Of a DNA stretch of 64,000 nucleotides, positions 55,261-64,000 are shown piece after piece. Both the position numbers and the translations under genes were made by a program. The stretch is taken from contig NZ_FQWU01000002.1 of NCBI RefSeq assembly GCF_900129765.1, forward strand, positions 1,612,001-1,676,000, written 5' to 3'. Source of the stretch: Massilia sp. CF038. Its GTDB lineage: Bacteria > Pseudomonadota > Gammaproteobacteria > Burkholderiales > Burkholderiaceae_D. The notes below the pieces were generated by a model. The model searched no databases, was not told the origin of the DNA, and worked only from the letters and a program-made list of their open reading frames with translations. The first letter of the stretch is position 1. The number at the start of each line of letters is the position of its first letter.

Positions 55261-55281
55261 GTCACTTCGACCGGGTGGCGA

Positions 55282-55788
55282 TCAGCCCAGTTGCTTGAGC
55301 AGGGTTTCTGCGTTCGAGACTTCGAAGCCGCCGCCCTGTTCCACGTTGAGCTGCTTGACCACGCCGTCTTCAACCAGCAGCGAGTAACGCTGCGAGCGCG
55401 TGCCCATGCCGTACTTGGAGAAGTCCGCGTCCAGGCCCAGTGCCTTGCTGTAGGCGGCATTACCGTCTGCCATCATGCGGATGGTGCCGGTGGCTTTCTG
55501 ATCGCGGCCCCAGGCGCCCATGACGAAGGCGTCATTGACCGAGATGCACCAGATTTCGTCGACGCCCTTGGCTTTCAGGTCGGCAGCGTGCTTGACGTAA
55601 CCTGGCACGTGCTGGGCCGAGCAGGTCGGGGTGTAGGCGCCTGGCAGGCCGAAGATCGCGATCTTCTTGCCCTTGACCAGATCAGCGACCTGGAAGGTGT
55701 TGGGGCCGAGCGAGCAGCCTTCGGTTTCGGTCTCGATGAATTCCGAGAGGGTGCCTTCTGGCAGGCGGTCGCCGATTTTAATTGTCAT
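55282..55788 (-). CDS. peroxiredoxin (Prx5-type)
   Basis: 168 residues. Peroxidatic Cys in FGLPGAYTPTCSAQHVPGY, and IWCISVNDAFVMGAWGRDQ, the Prx5/PrxII-E signature. It reduces peroxides, probably with glutathione/glutaredoxin or thioredoxin. The ATG at 55788 has AGGAG upstream. A peroxiredoxin between ftsZ and lpxC is usual in Burkholderiales. Confidence 0.93.
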   Translation of the reverse strand: MTIKIGDRLPEGTLSEFIETETEGCSLGPNTFQVADLVKGKKIAIFGLPGAYTPTCSAQHVPGYVKHAADLKAKGVDEIWCISVNDAFVMGAWGRDQKATGTIRMMADGNAAYSKALGLDADFSKYGMGTRSQRYSLLVEDGVVKQLNVEQGGGFEVSNAETLLKQLG

Positions 55789-55894
55789 TCGCGGGCTCCT
55801 AGATGTGAGGTGAATTGAGGGGAACAAGGCAGCAAGTATGCCTGAAATGGCTGGTTCATGCAGACCATGCCACGCCCCGGCCTGCATGCATGGG

Positions 55895-56296
55895 TCAGGC
55901 GTCGATCTGCACGGGCGGTGCGCGCCAGGCCAGGCCAAGCGCGAGGCGTGCCTCCTCCTGGCTCAGGTGTTTGAAAAACGGCGGGTCGACGCCATTGGCG
56001 ATCAAGTAAAAATATTCTCCGGTCTCGTTGCGGGCGTAGCGTTCGATCCCCGTGAGCTTGTTGCGGCCTTCATGCGTGGTACTGCGCACGCTGTCCTGTA
56101 CCACGGTGGCCCTGCTGCCGTCGAAGCAGCGCAGCGGGTCAGGATCGTCAACCTGCAGGGCCTGGAACTGGCGTTCGATCTGCGCGAAAAAGTCGCGCTC
56201 GCGCTGGCGCCTGGCGCGAATCATCCATGGCAGACGCACCAGCCAGACCACGGCCAGTACCGCCACGACCATAATCAAACCTCGTCCGTCTCGCAT
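55895..56296 (-). CDS. single-pass membrane protein of unknown function
   Basis: 133 residues. One hydrophobic segment at residues ~7-26 (IMVVAVLAVVWLVRLPW), then a cytoplasmic or periplasmic domain with an RRQRERDFFAQIERQFQAL helix. One Cys. I do not recognise it. It lies between the TonB receptor terminator and the peroxiredoxin gene, same direction. Confidence 0.6.
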   Translation of the reverse strand: MRDGRGLIMVVAVLAVVWLVRLPWMIRARRQRERDFFAQIERQFQALQVDDPDPLRCFDGSRATVVQDSVRSTTHEGRNKLTGIERYARNETGEYFYLIANGVDPPFFKHLSQEEARLALGLAWRAPPVQIDA

Positions 56297-56316
56297 GCGA
56301 TTGTCCCGTCTTGAAC

Positions 56317-56345
56317 GAAAAAAAACCGGGGCAAGCCCCGGTTCC
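56317..56345 (-). terminator. terminator after second TonB receptor gene
   Basis: AACCGGGG / CCCCGGTT stem with a CAAG loop and eight T on the minus strand, 22 bases after the receptor stop. Confidence 0.85.
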
Positions 56346-56367
56346 TGATACTACGCTGTTCCGATGA

Positions 56368-59124
56368 TTAGAACTTGTAGCTGGTGTTGACGTACATGGT
56401 ACGGCCCATCGTGTCAGCATAACGTGGATCGTAGCCGACCTGGTGGCCAGACGACGTACGCAGCGACATTGGCGGTTCCTTGTCGGTCAGGTTCTTGACG
56501 CCGAAACGCACGTCCCAAGCCTTGGTGATCAGGTATTTGCCCTGGTAGTCGATGGTAGTGTACGAAGGCACCTTCAGACGGATCGCCTGTACCGTGTTGG
56601 CCTTGTCAGCCACGCTGTACGGGTTCGCTGCTGCATCGGTGTAGCCGTTGCGGTAGTTGACGCTGAACGAGTTGACCAGGTTGCCGCTGTCGAGCGATGG
56701 CGTGATGCGGACGATATTGCGGAACGACACGGCGTCATTGATGCCGTAGAAGTTCATGCTGTTGGTCCACTCGTTATCGGTACCTGGCTTGGTGTACGAG
56801 CTTTTCAGCAGGTAGGTACCGTTGGCGTTGATGGCCAGCTTACCGAACGAATACTTCTCGCTGACGGTCAGATCCCAGTCGATGCCGCGGTTATGCGAAC
56901 GGCCGATATTGATTGGCGCGCGCAGGAAGGCCCAGGTCTGCAGACCGGTGGCAGGGTTGGTGAAGGTCGAGAACAGTTGACGGAACTTGACCGGATCGGC
57001 AAACGCCTGGATTTCGCTGACAGCCGACACCTGGTTGGTCATCTTCACATCCCACAGATCGGCACCGAAGGTGACGTTCTGCGATGCGTCGATACGGAAG
57101 CCCATGGTGAACTGCTTGGATTTCTCCGGGCTCAGTTCTTCATTGCCGCCGCTGTAGACGTTGTACTGCTCTTTGCCAGCGCGGCACAGTGCGACGTTTT
57201 CGGCCGCCAGTGCTGGTGGGCAGGTGTACGAACCGGAAGTGAAGCCGGCAGCAACAACCGGGCTGGCGATCGAACCCTGGTCAGCCACGCGGAAGCCGGT
57301 GCCGTACGAGGCGCGCAGCAGGACCGACTGGATCGGGGTGTAGCGAGCGCTCAGTTTGTAGGTCGAAGCGGACTGCGAATTACCTACTTCGCGGTGCGTG
57401 ATGTCATCCTTGATCTTCGAGTACTTGTCGTAGCGGCCGGCCACCGACATTTCCAGATTCGACAGCACTGGCATGCTCAACTCGGCAAAGACGCCGGTCG
57501 AATCACGGGTGTAGTCGTTTTCTGCCGGTGCGCTGAAGGCGTAGATCGTGCCATCCTTGGCGGCGGTGCTGGCTTTTTGTACCTGCTGCAGTTCGCGGTA
57601 TTCCGCGCCCAGGCCGATCTGGCTCATGCCGCCAGGCAGAGCAAACACTTCACGCGACGCGTGCGCGTCGATGCCCTTCATTTCCGACGAGGCGGTGCGG
57701 ATCGAACCTTTGAACAGCGAATCGTTGATCAGCTGTTTGGTTGCATCCGACTGGCCGCCAGTGGCGAACGGATCGAAGGTGCGGTTGGTGAGCATCGAGC
57801 GGAACTCGGTGTTCTTCATGTAGCCGCCAACATAGCGCTCGTCGATCTCGTATTTCGACAAGGTCAGCGCAGTGTTGTAGTCCCAACCCATGGCGCTGCC
57901 TTCGATACCGGCCACCAGGTGCTTGACGTCGGTGATGGTCTGGCTGTCGCGGGTGCCGAAGTCAACGGCGCGATAGCGTGCGGTAGCGCTGCTGGCAGCG
58001 GCAGCTTGTGCTGGCGTCAGGTAAGGCAGCACGTACTGGTTGTACAGCGTCGAGCCAACTGGAATGGTGACGTCGACCGGGTTCGATGCAATCCGTGCGG
58101 TCAGGTCAAAGCGGCCCAGCGACAGATCGGCAAACGCGGTGGTGTCGGCGCCCAGCTTGAAGCGGCCCGACGCATAGGCGGTGTCGCGCTTCGATTCAGG
58201 CACGATTTCCACTTGCGCTGCGAAGTCGAACGAGCAGTACTGGGTGGCTGCCGTGTTGGACAGGTACAGGAAGTTCAGGTCCGCGCACTTGTTGTTGGCT
58301 TTGAAGTAAGGATTGAAGCCGTTGGCAGTGACGCCGCTGCCTGCCTTGTAGGTCATCGCGACGTTCGCTGGCGAGGTCGAGACCGAAGTGCGGTCGTAGA
58401 TGTAGTCACGGCCTTCGAAGCTGAACGGGATGTAAGCGCTCTGACCGAAGCGGCGCTGTGGTGCCTTGAGCTGCTTCTGGTCGTCGTGGCGGTAAGTCAC
58501 GAGGAAGTTGTAGCCGTTCGTTTCCAGGTCGCCCACGCCATAGGTGGCGGTGAAGTTCGAGCTGCCGCCGCCATCGTGCGACGGATGGGTCACGCCAGCG
58601 TCCAGGGTCACGCCCTGGTAGTTCTTTTTCAGGATGAAGTTGATGACACCGGCGATTGCGTCGGCGCCGTACAACGCGGAGGCGCCGTCGGTCAGCACTT
58701 CGACGCGCTCAATGGCGCTCATCGGAATCGAATTCAGGTTGACGGCGCTGCCGCTGTCCTGCAACGGCGCCATGCGGCGGCCGTTGAGCAGAACCAGGGT
58801 GTAGCTGCTGCCCAGATCGTGGATCGAAGCGGTGGTGCGGCCGCCCGAGTTGGTGCCGGCGGCGATTGCTTCAATCGTGAAGCCCTGCATGGCTGGCAGC
58901 TTCTGAATCACGTCGGCCACGGTGGTGGCACCGGTGCGCGCGATGGTTTCCTTGGAAATGACTTGAACCGGCAGCGCGCCTTCCTTGACGATGCGCTTGA
59001 TGCTGGAACCGGTAATTTCCACGCGCTGGATCGCTTCTTGTGCAACAGACTGACCCGCAGCCAAGGCAGCCAGCAGGCCGATAGCCATACGGACCGAACG
59101 TACCCCAATTTTCTCTTTGAACAT
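56368..59124 (-). CDS. TonB-dependent receptor
   Basis: 918 residues. Signal peptide (cut near SVAQE), TonB-box-like region (RVEITGSSIKRI), plug domain (TVADVIQKLPAMQGFTI; GRTTASIHDLGSSYTLVLLN; VEVLTDGASALYGADAIAGV) and a beta-barrel ending in YVNTSYKF with a terminal Phe. No regulatory domain at the N-terminus. Substrate unknown. It stands alone with its own promoter and terminator between ftsZ and lpxC, in a place where Burkholderiales normally have only housekeeping genes. Confidence 0.9.
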   Translation of the reverse strand: MFKEKIGVRSVRMAIGLLAALAAGQSVAQEAIQRVEITGSSIKRIVKEGALPVQVISKETIARTGATTVADVIQKLPAMQGFTIEAIAAGTNSGGRTTASIHDLGSSYTLVLLNGRRMAPLQDSGSAVNLNSIPMSAIERVEVLTDGASALYGADAIAGVINFILKKNYQGVTLDAGVTHPSHDGGGSSNFTATYGVGDLETNGYNFLVTYRHDDQKQLKAPQRRFGQSAYIPFSFEGRDYIYDRTSVSTSPANVAMTYKAGSGVTANGFNPYFKANNKCADLNFLYLSNTAATQYCSFDFAAQVEIVPESKRDTAYASGRFKLGADTTAFADLSLGRFDLTARIASNPVDVTIPVGSTLYNQYVLPYLTPAQAAAASSATARYRAVDFGTRDSQTITDVKHLVAGIEGSAMGWDYNTALTLSKYEIDERYVGGYMKNTEFRSMLTNRTFDPFATGGQSDATKQLINDSLFKGSIRTASSEMKGIDAHASREVFALPGGMSQIGLGAEYRELQQVQKASTAAKDGTIYAFSAPAENDYTRDSTGVFAELSMPVLSNLEMSVAGRYDKYSKIKDDITHREVGNSQSASTYKLSARYTPIQSVLLRASYGTGFRVADQGSIASPVVAAGFTSGSYTCPPALAAENVALCRAGKEQYNVYSGGNEELSPEKSKQFTMGFRIDASQNVTFGADLWDVKMTNQVSAVSEIQAFADPVKFRQLFSTFTNPATGLQTWAFLRAPINIGRSHNRGIDWDLTVSEKYSFGKLAINANGTYLLKSSYTKPGTDNEWTNSMNFYGINDAVSFRNIVRITPSLDSGNLVNSFSVNYRNGYTDAAANPYSVADKANTVQAIRLKVPSYTTIDYQGKYLITKAWDVRFGVKNLTDKEPPMSLRTSSGHQVGYDPRYADTMGRTMYVNTSYKF

Positions 59125-59202
59125 CTTGTTATCTCTTTACGATAGTAGTGGACGGATGTTTTCTGCAGCTATGCATTTGTTGCATTTCTTTCTGCAAAGG
59201 GC

Positions 59203-59231
59203 ATTATGTGTGTACGTATGGAAATTTCCAA
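59203..59231 (-). promoter_or_regulatory. candidate promoter of the TonB receptor
   Basis: On the minus strand TTGGAA, 17 bases, CATAAT (4/6 and 5/6 to consensus), giving a leader of about 70 bases. Confidence 0.45.
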
Positions 59232-59397
59232 TCTACAAAAGATGCCATTTTTGAATAGCGCGCAAAACGATGAAACATTTTGTTACATGTGGCTTGTTCA
59301 ATATAAACGCTGGGTAAGTACAGTATTTACCTGCGTTTAATTGGGAACATTTTGCAACACCTTTGTCTTTCGTATAAGTCGGCCCTGCCGACTGGCA

Positions 59398-59427
59398 CAA
59401 AAAAAGCCACCCCGTCAGGGTGGCTTG
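59398..59427 (-). terminator. terminator after small membrane-protein gene
   Basis: Stem GCCACCC / GGGTGGC, loop CGTCA, seven T on the minus strand, 24 bases after the stop at 59448. Confidence 0.82.
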
Positions 59428-59447
59428 TCAGGAGGCAAGATTCGGAC

Positions 59448-59948
59448 TCAGGCAGGCAGCGCGCGCTGCAGGTCGGTGCCCAGCGCAGCGCGGCGCAAAC
59501 GTCGACGCCGCACCAGGTATTGCAGCGCATTGCTGGTGTCGTACATCAACTGATAATGGTAATAATTGATGTGTTCCAGCATGGCAAACACCAGGATGGC
59601 GAGCGGCCAGGCATAGGTCGTGCGCCAGCCGTGGATGCCGATCTGCGCGCCGAAGGCGGCGCCCGCCGCAGCCAGGACGCACTGATTGGACAGCTTGAAG
59701 GTGCGGAACAGCTTGCCGAACCAGGCTGGCAGCGTGTTTCCATCGTCGAGCGCACGCAGTTTCAAATGCCAATACAAGGCGCCCTGCATCAGCAGGTAAC
59801 TGACCGCCCCCAGCGCGACGATGCCCAGTGTCCAATCCACCTGTCCGGGCGCGCTCGACCAGTACCAGCAGAACACGAGCGGCAGCAGCAAGGCCATCGC
59901 GGCCTCCACATTGCGCAGATAGATGAAGCGCTGTTTTAGTTTATGCAT
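59448..59948 (-). CDS. small polytopic membrane protein of unknown function
   Basis: 166 residues with about four hydrophobic segments (ALLLPLVFCWYW; LGIVALGAVSYLLMQGALYW; CVLAAAGAAFGAQIGI; WPLAILVFAMLEHINYYHYQ) and a basic C-terminus (RRRRLRR). I do not recognise a named family. The ATG at 59948 is the first after the ftsZ terminator. Same direction as ftsZ, but separated by that terminator. Confidence 0.65.
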   Translation of the reverse strand: MHKLKQRFIYLRNVEAAMALLLPLVFCWYWSSAPGQVDWTLGIVALGAVSYLLMQGALYWHLKLRALDDGNTLPAWFGKLFRTFKLSNQCVLAAAGAAFGAQIGIHGWRTTYAWPLAILVFAMLEHINYYHYQLMYDTSNALQYLVRRRRLRRAALGTDLQRALPA

Positions 59949-59970
59949 GGCGTCAATCGGGGCGAAGTTC

Positions 59971-60006
59971 AAAAAAAGCCCCCGGACAGACGCGCTGTGC
60001 GGGGGC
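59971..60006 (-). terminator. terminator after ftsZ
   Basis: GCCCCCG / CGGGGGC outer stem with an inner ACAG / CTGT pair, followed by seven T on the minus strand, 22 bases after the ftsZ stop. Confidence 0.82.
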
Positions 60007-60028
60007 GATCGACAAGCTTGCGTGACGC

Positions 60029-61243
60029 TTAGTCGGCTTGCTTGCGCAGGAAAGCAGGAATGTCGTAGGTTTCCACGCCATTGCGCTGCATTGCCTGGAC
60101 CTGCTCCGAGGCTTGTTCACGGCGCCATACGGCTGGCTGCTTCATGCCGTCCAGGCCATGGCCACCCATTGCTGCGCTGCCGCCCATCGATACGCCCTGG
60201 GTGGTGGCCATGCCGGCTGCGCCAGCTGCCATCATCGGACCATTGTGGGTGCCGGTGCGCAGCATCGGGGTTTGTACCAGCTGCATGGCCTTCTTGGTCT
60301 TGCCCAGGCCGGTTGCCACCACGGTGACGCGGATGTCGTCGCCCATGTTGTCGTCGTACGCGATACCCTGGGCAATCGAGGCGTCAGGCGCGGCAAAGGC
60401 GCGCACGGCCGCCATGACTTCCTTGATCTCTTTACCTTTCAAGCCACGGCTGGCGGTCACGTTGACCAGCACGCCGCGCGCGCCCGACAGATCGATCCCG
60501 TCCAGCAGTGGCGAGGCCACTGCCTGCTCGGCGGCGATGCGTGCGCGGTCCACGCCCGAAGCGGTGGCCGTGCCCATCATGGCCTTGCCCTGCTCGCCCA
60601 TGATGGTCTTCACGTCATTGAAGTCGACGTTGATGTGGCCTGGCACGTTGATGATCTCGGCAATACCGGCAACGGCATTGTTGAGCACATCATCGGCGTG
60701 CTTCATCCAGTCGATCATCGATTCGTCTTCGTAGATCTCTTCCAGCTTTTCGTTGAGGATGATGATCAGCGAGTCGACGTGCTGGGACAGTTCTTCCAGG
60801 CCGGTTTCGGCGATGTCCATGCACTTTTGGCCTTCGTACGAGAACGGCTTCGAGACCACGGCCACGGTCAGCGCGCCCATGCCCTTGGCGATTTCCGCCA
60901 CGATCGGAGCTGCACCGGTGCCGGTGCCGCCGCCCATGCCGGCTGCAATGAAGACCATGTGCGCGCCGCGCAGCGAGTCTTCGATGCGGGCACGCGATTC
61001 TTCGGCCAGCTGGCGGCCGACGGTGGGCTTCATGCCGGCGCCAAGGCCGGATTCGCCGATCTGAATGATGTTGTGGGCCGACGAATTCGCCAGCGCCTGC
61101 GCATCGGTGTTTGCTGCGATGAACTCAACGCCGGACACGCCTTTGTTGATCATGTGTTGAACCGCATTGCCACCTGCACCGCCGACGCCGACGACTTTGA
61201 TGACGGTTCCGAGTGCTGCATTATCGACCATATCAAACTCCAT
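60029..61243 (-). CDS. ftsZ: cell division GTPase FtsZ
   Basis: 404 residues. GTP-binding signature GMGGGTGTGAAPIVAEIA, N-terminal IKVVGVGGAGGNAVQHM, T7 loop NVDFNDVKTIM, and the C-terminal partner-binding peptide YDIPAFLRKQAD. It forms the Z ring. A Met/Gly/Ala-rich linker precedes the C-terminal peptide. Follows ftsA by about 100 bases. Confidence 0.98.
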   Translation of the reverse strand: MEFDMVDNAALGTVIKVVGVGGAGGNAVQHMINKGVSGVEFIAANTDAQALANSSAHNIIQIGESGLGAGMKPTVGRQLAEESRARIEDSLRGAHMVFIAAGMGGGTGTGAAPIVAEIAKGMGALTVAVVSKPFSYEGQKCMDIAETGLEELSQHVDSLIIILNEKLEEIYEDESMIDWMKHADDVLNNAVAGIAEIINVPGHINVDFNDVKTIMGEQGKAMMGTATASGVDRARIAAEQAVASPLLDGIDLSGARGVLVNVTASRGLKGKEIKEVMAAVRAFAAPDASIAQGIAYDDNMGDDIRVTVVATGLGKTKKAMQLVQTPMLRTGTHNGPMMAAGAAGMATTQGVSMGGSAAMGGHGLDGMKQPAVWRREQASEQVQAMQRNGVETYDIPAFLRKQAD

Positions 61244-61340
61244 GATGAACTCCTAATCAAAGTGCGGTTTCCAAGCGCCAGGACTCATAGTGGTATGAAA
61301 CCTGGAGATTGAAAACTGCGGTTAAATGTAAAAAGATTGT

Positions 61341-62573
61341 TTAAAAATTGCCCAAGAACCATTCCTTCATGCGCTGCCACACCGCCTTTACCGAGCCATC
61401 CTGCCTTGTCACGATGTGGCCCCGCAAATACTGTTTTTTCGCTTCCAGCAGCAGACCGAGCACAGTCGCGTAACGCGGACTGCGCACGACGTCGGCTAAC
61501 TGGCCGCGATAGTCCGGCGTGCCCAGGCGCGCCGGCTTCAAGAAAATATCTTCTGCCATTTCAACCATGCCCGGCATGATCGCGGTGCCGCCCGTGAGCA
61601 CGATGCCCGACGAAAGCACGCCCTCGTAGCCGGACTCGCGCACCACCTGGTGCACCATCGCGAACAACTCTTCCACGCGCGGTTCGATCACGGCGGCCAG
61701 CGCCTGGCGTGACAGATTGCGCGGTCCGCGGTCGCCCAGGCCTGGCACTTCCAGTGACTCGTGCGGGTCGGCCAGCACCTGCTTGGCCACGCCGTAGCGG
61801 ATCTTGATTTCTTCCGCTTCCGAGGTGGGCGTGCGCAGCGCCATGGCGATGTCATTGGTGATCTGGTCACCGGCAATGGGAATGACCGCCGTGTGGCGAA
61901 TTGCGCCGTCCGAGAACACGGCAATGTCGGTGGTGCCGCCGCCAATGTCGATCAGCACCACGCCCAGTTCCTTTTCGTCGGCAGTCAGCACCGCGTCGGC
62001 CGAGGCCATCGGCTGCAAAATCAGGTCCGACACTTCCAGGCCGCAGCGGCGCACGCACTTGACGATGTTCTGCACCGCCGACACGGCGCCGGTCACGATG
62101 TGCACCCGCACCTCGAGGCGGATGCCGCTCATGCCGATCGGCTCGCGCACGTCTTCCTGGCTGTCGACGATGAATTCCTGCGGCACCGTGTGCAGCAGCT
62201 GCTGGTCGGTCGGGATGTTGACGGCCTTGGCGGTCTCGATCACGCGCGCCACATCGGTGGCCGTGACTTCCTTGTCCTTGATGGCCACCATCCCGCTCGA
62301 ATTGAAGGAACGGATATGGCTGCCCGCGATGCCGGCGTAGACGTTACGGATCTTGCAGTCGGCCATCAGCTCGGCTTCTTCCAGCGCGCGCTGGATCGAT
62401 TCCACCGTTGCCTCGATGTTGACCACGACGCCCTTCTTGAGTCCTCGCGACTCGTGCTGACCGAGCCCGATGACTTCGTGCCGGCCATCGGACATCACTT
62501 CGGCCACGACCGCCACCACTTTCGAGGTGCCGATGTCGAGTCCGACGATCAGGTTTTTCGCGTCTTTAGTCAT
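61341..62573 (-). CDS. ftsA: cell division protein FtsA
   Basis: 410 residues, actin-like. Phosphate-1 LIVGLDIGTSKVVAVVAEV, SHIRSFNSSGMVAIKD of the 1C domain, VLIDIGGGTTDIAVFSDG, and VLTGGTAIMPGM are present; the C-terminus has the membrane-targeting helix MKEWFLGNF. It anchors FtsZ to the membrane. Overlaps ftsQ by 4 bases (ATGA). Confidence 0.97.
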   Translation of the reverse strand: MTKDAKNLIVGLDIGTSKVVAVVAEVMSDGRHEVIGLGQHESRGLKKGVVVNIEATVESIQRALEEAELMADCKIRNVYAGIAGSHIRSFNSSGMVAIKDKEVTATDVARVIETAKAVNIPTDQQLLHTVPQEFIVDSQEDVREPIGMSGIRLEVRVHIVTGAVSAVQNIVKCVRRCGLEVSDLILQPMASADAVLTADEKELGVVLIDIGGGTTDIAVFSDGAIRHTAVIPIAGDQITNDIAMALRTPTSEAEEIKIRYGVAKQVLADPHESLEVPGLGDRGPRNLSRQALAAVIEPRVEELFAMVHQVVRESGYEGVLSSGIVLTGGTAIMPGMVEMAEDIFLKPARLGTPDYRGQLADVVRSPRYATVLGLLLEAKKQYLRGHIVTRQDGSVKAVWQRMKEWFLGNF

Positions 62574-63409
62574 TGCGTTCCGCCTACAGGTTTCTTGGTT
62601 CTGCCGCTGGTTGAATTAACTGCCTTTTTTACTGCCGCCTTCACAGGCTTGTTCGCATCACCCGGCACCGTCAGGCCGGCGGCGGTAAGCGCCAAGCCAT
62701 TCGGATACCGCATGTCGACCGTCTTGATACCATCCGGGAGCAGGCGCGCCAGCTGCGGATAGATATTCACCAGGCGGTCCACCCGCGTCTTCAGTGTCGT
62801 CTTGTCCGCTTCGCGTCCCAGCGCCACACTCATCCCGTTATCGAGTTCGACGGTCCACGCATAGCGGCTCGACAGACTCAATTTCTCCGGCGCCAACCGC
62901 AGCGGCGCAAACCACGCCCGCAATTCGGCAAACCGCGCCAGTACTTCTTTCTCGCTGCCTTCCGGCCCGCCCAGTTCAGGCAAGGCATGTTCTTCATCCG
63001 CCTCGGCCAGGTTGGCGGTGAACACATCGCCCTTGACCGACAGCAGCCGTCCATCTTCACCCCAGGTGCCGAGGGGCTCATGCTCCTCGACTTCCACAAT
63101 CAGCTGGTCAGGCCATTCGCGCCTGACCGTAGCCCGCCTGACCCAGGGCACCGACTCGAAAGCGGTGCGCACCTGCTCCAGATTGGCCGTGAAAAAATTG
63201 CCCTTGATGCGTCCGACCACCCCTGCGCGCAGGGTCAGCTTGTTCACATGCTTGAGCTCCATCCCGTACATGCTGTCGACAGTCACCGTGCGCAGGGTGA
63301 ACATCGGGCGCTGCGAAACCCACCACACGCCCGATGCGATCAATGCCAGCACCACAGCGGCCACCAGGCCACTGGCGCTTGCATTCAAAGCTCGAACGTC
63401 ATGCCACAT
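62570..63409 (-). CDS. ftsQ: cell division protein FtsQ
   Basis: 279 residues. One N-terminal membrane helix (GLVAAVVLALIASGVWWV), a POTRA domain (MFTLRTVTVDSMYGMELKHV; VPWVRRATVRREWPDQL) and the FtsQ beta domain, ending in a Lys-rich tail. The ATG at 63409 overlaps the ddlB stop as TAATG; it is short of the in-frame upstream codons, which belong to ddlB. Confidence 0.95.
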   Translation of the reverse strand: MWHDVRALNASASGLVAAVVLALIASGVWWVSQRPMFTLRTVTVDSMYGMELKHVNKLTLRAGVVGRIKGNFFTANLEQVRTAFESVPWVRRATVRREWPDQLIVEVEEHEPLGTWGEDGRLLSVKGDVFTANLAEADEEHALPELGGPEGSEKEVLARFAELRAWFAPLRLAPEKLSLSSRYAWTVELDNGMSVALGREADKTTLKTRVDRLVNIYPQLARLLPDGIKTVDMRYPNGLALTAAGLTVPGDANKPVKAAVKKAVNSTSGRTKKPVGGTQ

Positions 63410-64000
63410 TACTTCGCTACTTCCTGTCCCTTGGCCATTTTCAGACGTGCGGACGACAAAATCTCCACGCACAGATCTTCATAGCTGATTCCCATTGCCC
63501 GCGCCGCCATTGGCACCAGCGAGTGGCCCGTCATGCCTGGCGAGGCGTTGACCTCGATCAGGAATGGCTTGTTGTCGCTCGCGCGCAGCAGGAAGTCGAC
63601 CCGTCCCCAGCCTTCGCAATCGAGGGCGCGGTACGCTTCCACTGCCAGACGCGCCATTTCCCCTGCCGTCGCTTCGTCCAGCACCGCCGGGCAGAAGTAC
63701 TTCACGTCGTCGGTGAAGTACTTGTTCTGGTAATCGTAGTTCCCGCCTGGCGCGACGATCTCAACGATCGGCAAAGCACGCGCGTTGACACCCTTGCCCA
63801 GCACGGCCACGGTAAACTCGCGGCCGGTCACAAACTCTTCTGCCAGCACCACATCGTCGAAGCCGGCGGCAATGTCGTACGCCGCCTTCAGGTCACCGGC
63901 GGCGCTGACCTTGGTGATGCCGATGGTCGAGCCTTCGTGCGGCGGCTTGACGATCAGCGGCAAGCCCAGTTCTGCCACCACGGCGGCCAGGTCAGTGCTG
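63409..64000 (-). CDS. ddlB: D-alanine-D-alanine ligase, C-terminal part
   Basis: The last 196 residues are visible; the start lies beyond the right edge. ATP-grasp motifs: LPLIVKPPHEGSTIGITKV, VLAEEFVTGREFTVAVLG, GRVDFLLR and FLIEVNASPGMTGHSLVP (metal-binding Glu/Asn). It makes D-Ala-D-Ala for peptidoglycan. The order ddlB-ftsQ-ftsA-ftsZ is standard. Confidence 0.95.
   Translation of the reverse strand, partial: STDLAAVVAELGLPLIVKPPHEGSTIGITKVSAAGDLKAAYDIAAGFDDVVLAEEFVTGREFTVAVLGKGVNARALPIVEIVAPGGNYDYQNKYFTDDVKYFCPAVLDEATAGEMARLAVEAYRALDCEGWGRVDFLLRASDNKPFLIEVNASPGMTGHSLVPMAARAMGISYEDLCVEILSSARLKMAKGQEVAK

Larger units (their letters stand above)
59125..59447. other. 323-base intergenic region before the TonB receptor
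   Basis: No gene. It holds the receptor promoter candidate (59203-59231), and the terminator of the small membrane-protein gene (59398-59427). The bases between are AT-rich and unassigned. Confidence 0.65.

Noticed and set aside
56443-59145. Open frame of 900 codons opposite the second TonB receptor
   Set aside because: Same reason: antisense shadow with no domain, while the minus-strand protein has signal, plug and barrel.
1-64000. tRNA, rRNA, CRISPR, phage or IS elements
   Set aside because: I looked for typical cues (T-loop GGTTCGA, regular direct repeats with spacers, transposase or integrase motifs) and found none.

Overview
The window reads as GC-rich chromosomal DNA from a Gram-negative betaproteobacterium of the order Burkholderiales, most likely Oxalobacteraceae (Massilia/Duganella/Janthinobacterium-like). 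The basis is conserved gene order and protein character, not a database search: pilB-pilC-pilD-coaE-zapD-yacG, argJ-ATPase-mutT, and the division/envelope block ddlB-ftsQ-ftsA-ftsZ-(peroxiredoxin)-lpxC-DUF721-secA are all arranged as in that order. Several TonB-dependent receptors and TTG starts fit the same group. I saw no rRNA, tRNA, CRISPR array, insertion sequence or prophage.

Layout. (1) 1-1456: a periplasmic-binding-protein-like lipoprotein overlapping the start of a membrane sensor protein that runs off the left edge. (2) 1533-18750: a nucleic-acid and purine breakdown region with an exported S1/P1-type nuclease, a 5'-nucleotidase lipoprotein, an Oar-like TonB-dependent receptor, an exported adenosine deaminase, guanine deaminase (guaD), xanthine dehydrogenase (xdhA-xdhB-xdhC), allantoinase (puuE) coupled to a DUF2625 gene, and divergent 5-hydroxyisourate hydrolase (uraH). 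(3) 18818-27821: a ClpP-like protein, a CorC/HlyC-type transporter, type IV pilus core genes pilB-pilC-pilD, then coaE, zapD, yacG and a soluble histidine kinase. (4) 27822-33942: a gene remnant and an inverted pair of REP-like repeats, then dadA, mutT, a DUF815 ATPase, argJ and two exported proteins of unknown role. (5) 34019-46907: a Tad/Flp (type IVb) pilus locus transcribed leftward, with a TadA ATPase carrying an N-terminal FHA domain, two paralogous exported proteins near its two ends, a second Flp-like small prepilin, and no TadZ/CpaE or TadV/CpaA. (6) 46908-48241: a 1.3-kb AT-rich gap without a convincing gene, then an OmpA-domain protein and a small exported protein. (7) 49813-64000: secA, DUF721, lpxC, a DMT transporter, peroxiredoxin, a second TonB-dependent receptor, a small membrane protein, ftsZ, ftsA, ftsQ and the C-terminal part of ddlB.

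How the genes could work together. Region 2 makes a nearly complete route from extracellular nucleic acid to nucleotides, nucleosides, hypoxanthine/xanthine, urate and allantoin-level products. Urate oxidase, OHCU decarboxylase and nucleoside phosphorylase/hydrolase are not in the window and would have to be elsewhere. Region 5 encodes an export ATPase, two GspF-type platform proteins, a secretin, an RcpC/CpaB periplasmic protein, a TPR lipoprotein, one major and several minor prepilin-like proteins. Because no dedicated prepilin peptidase is present, the type IV PilD at 24044-24922 is a candidate for processing them. Start codons, promoters and terminators were judged by eye; none of the functional assignments was checked by a search.
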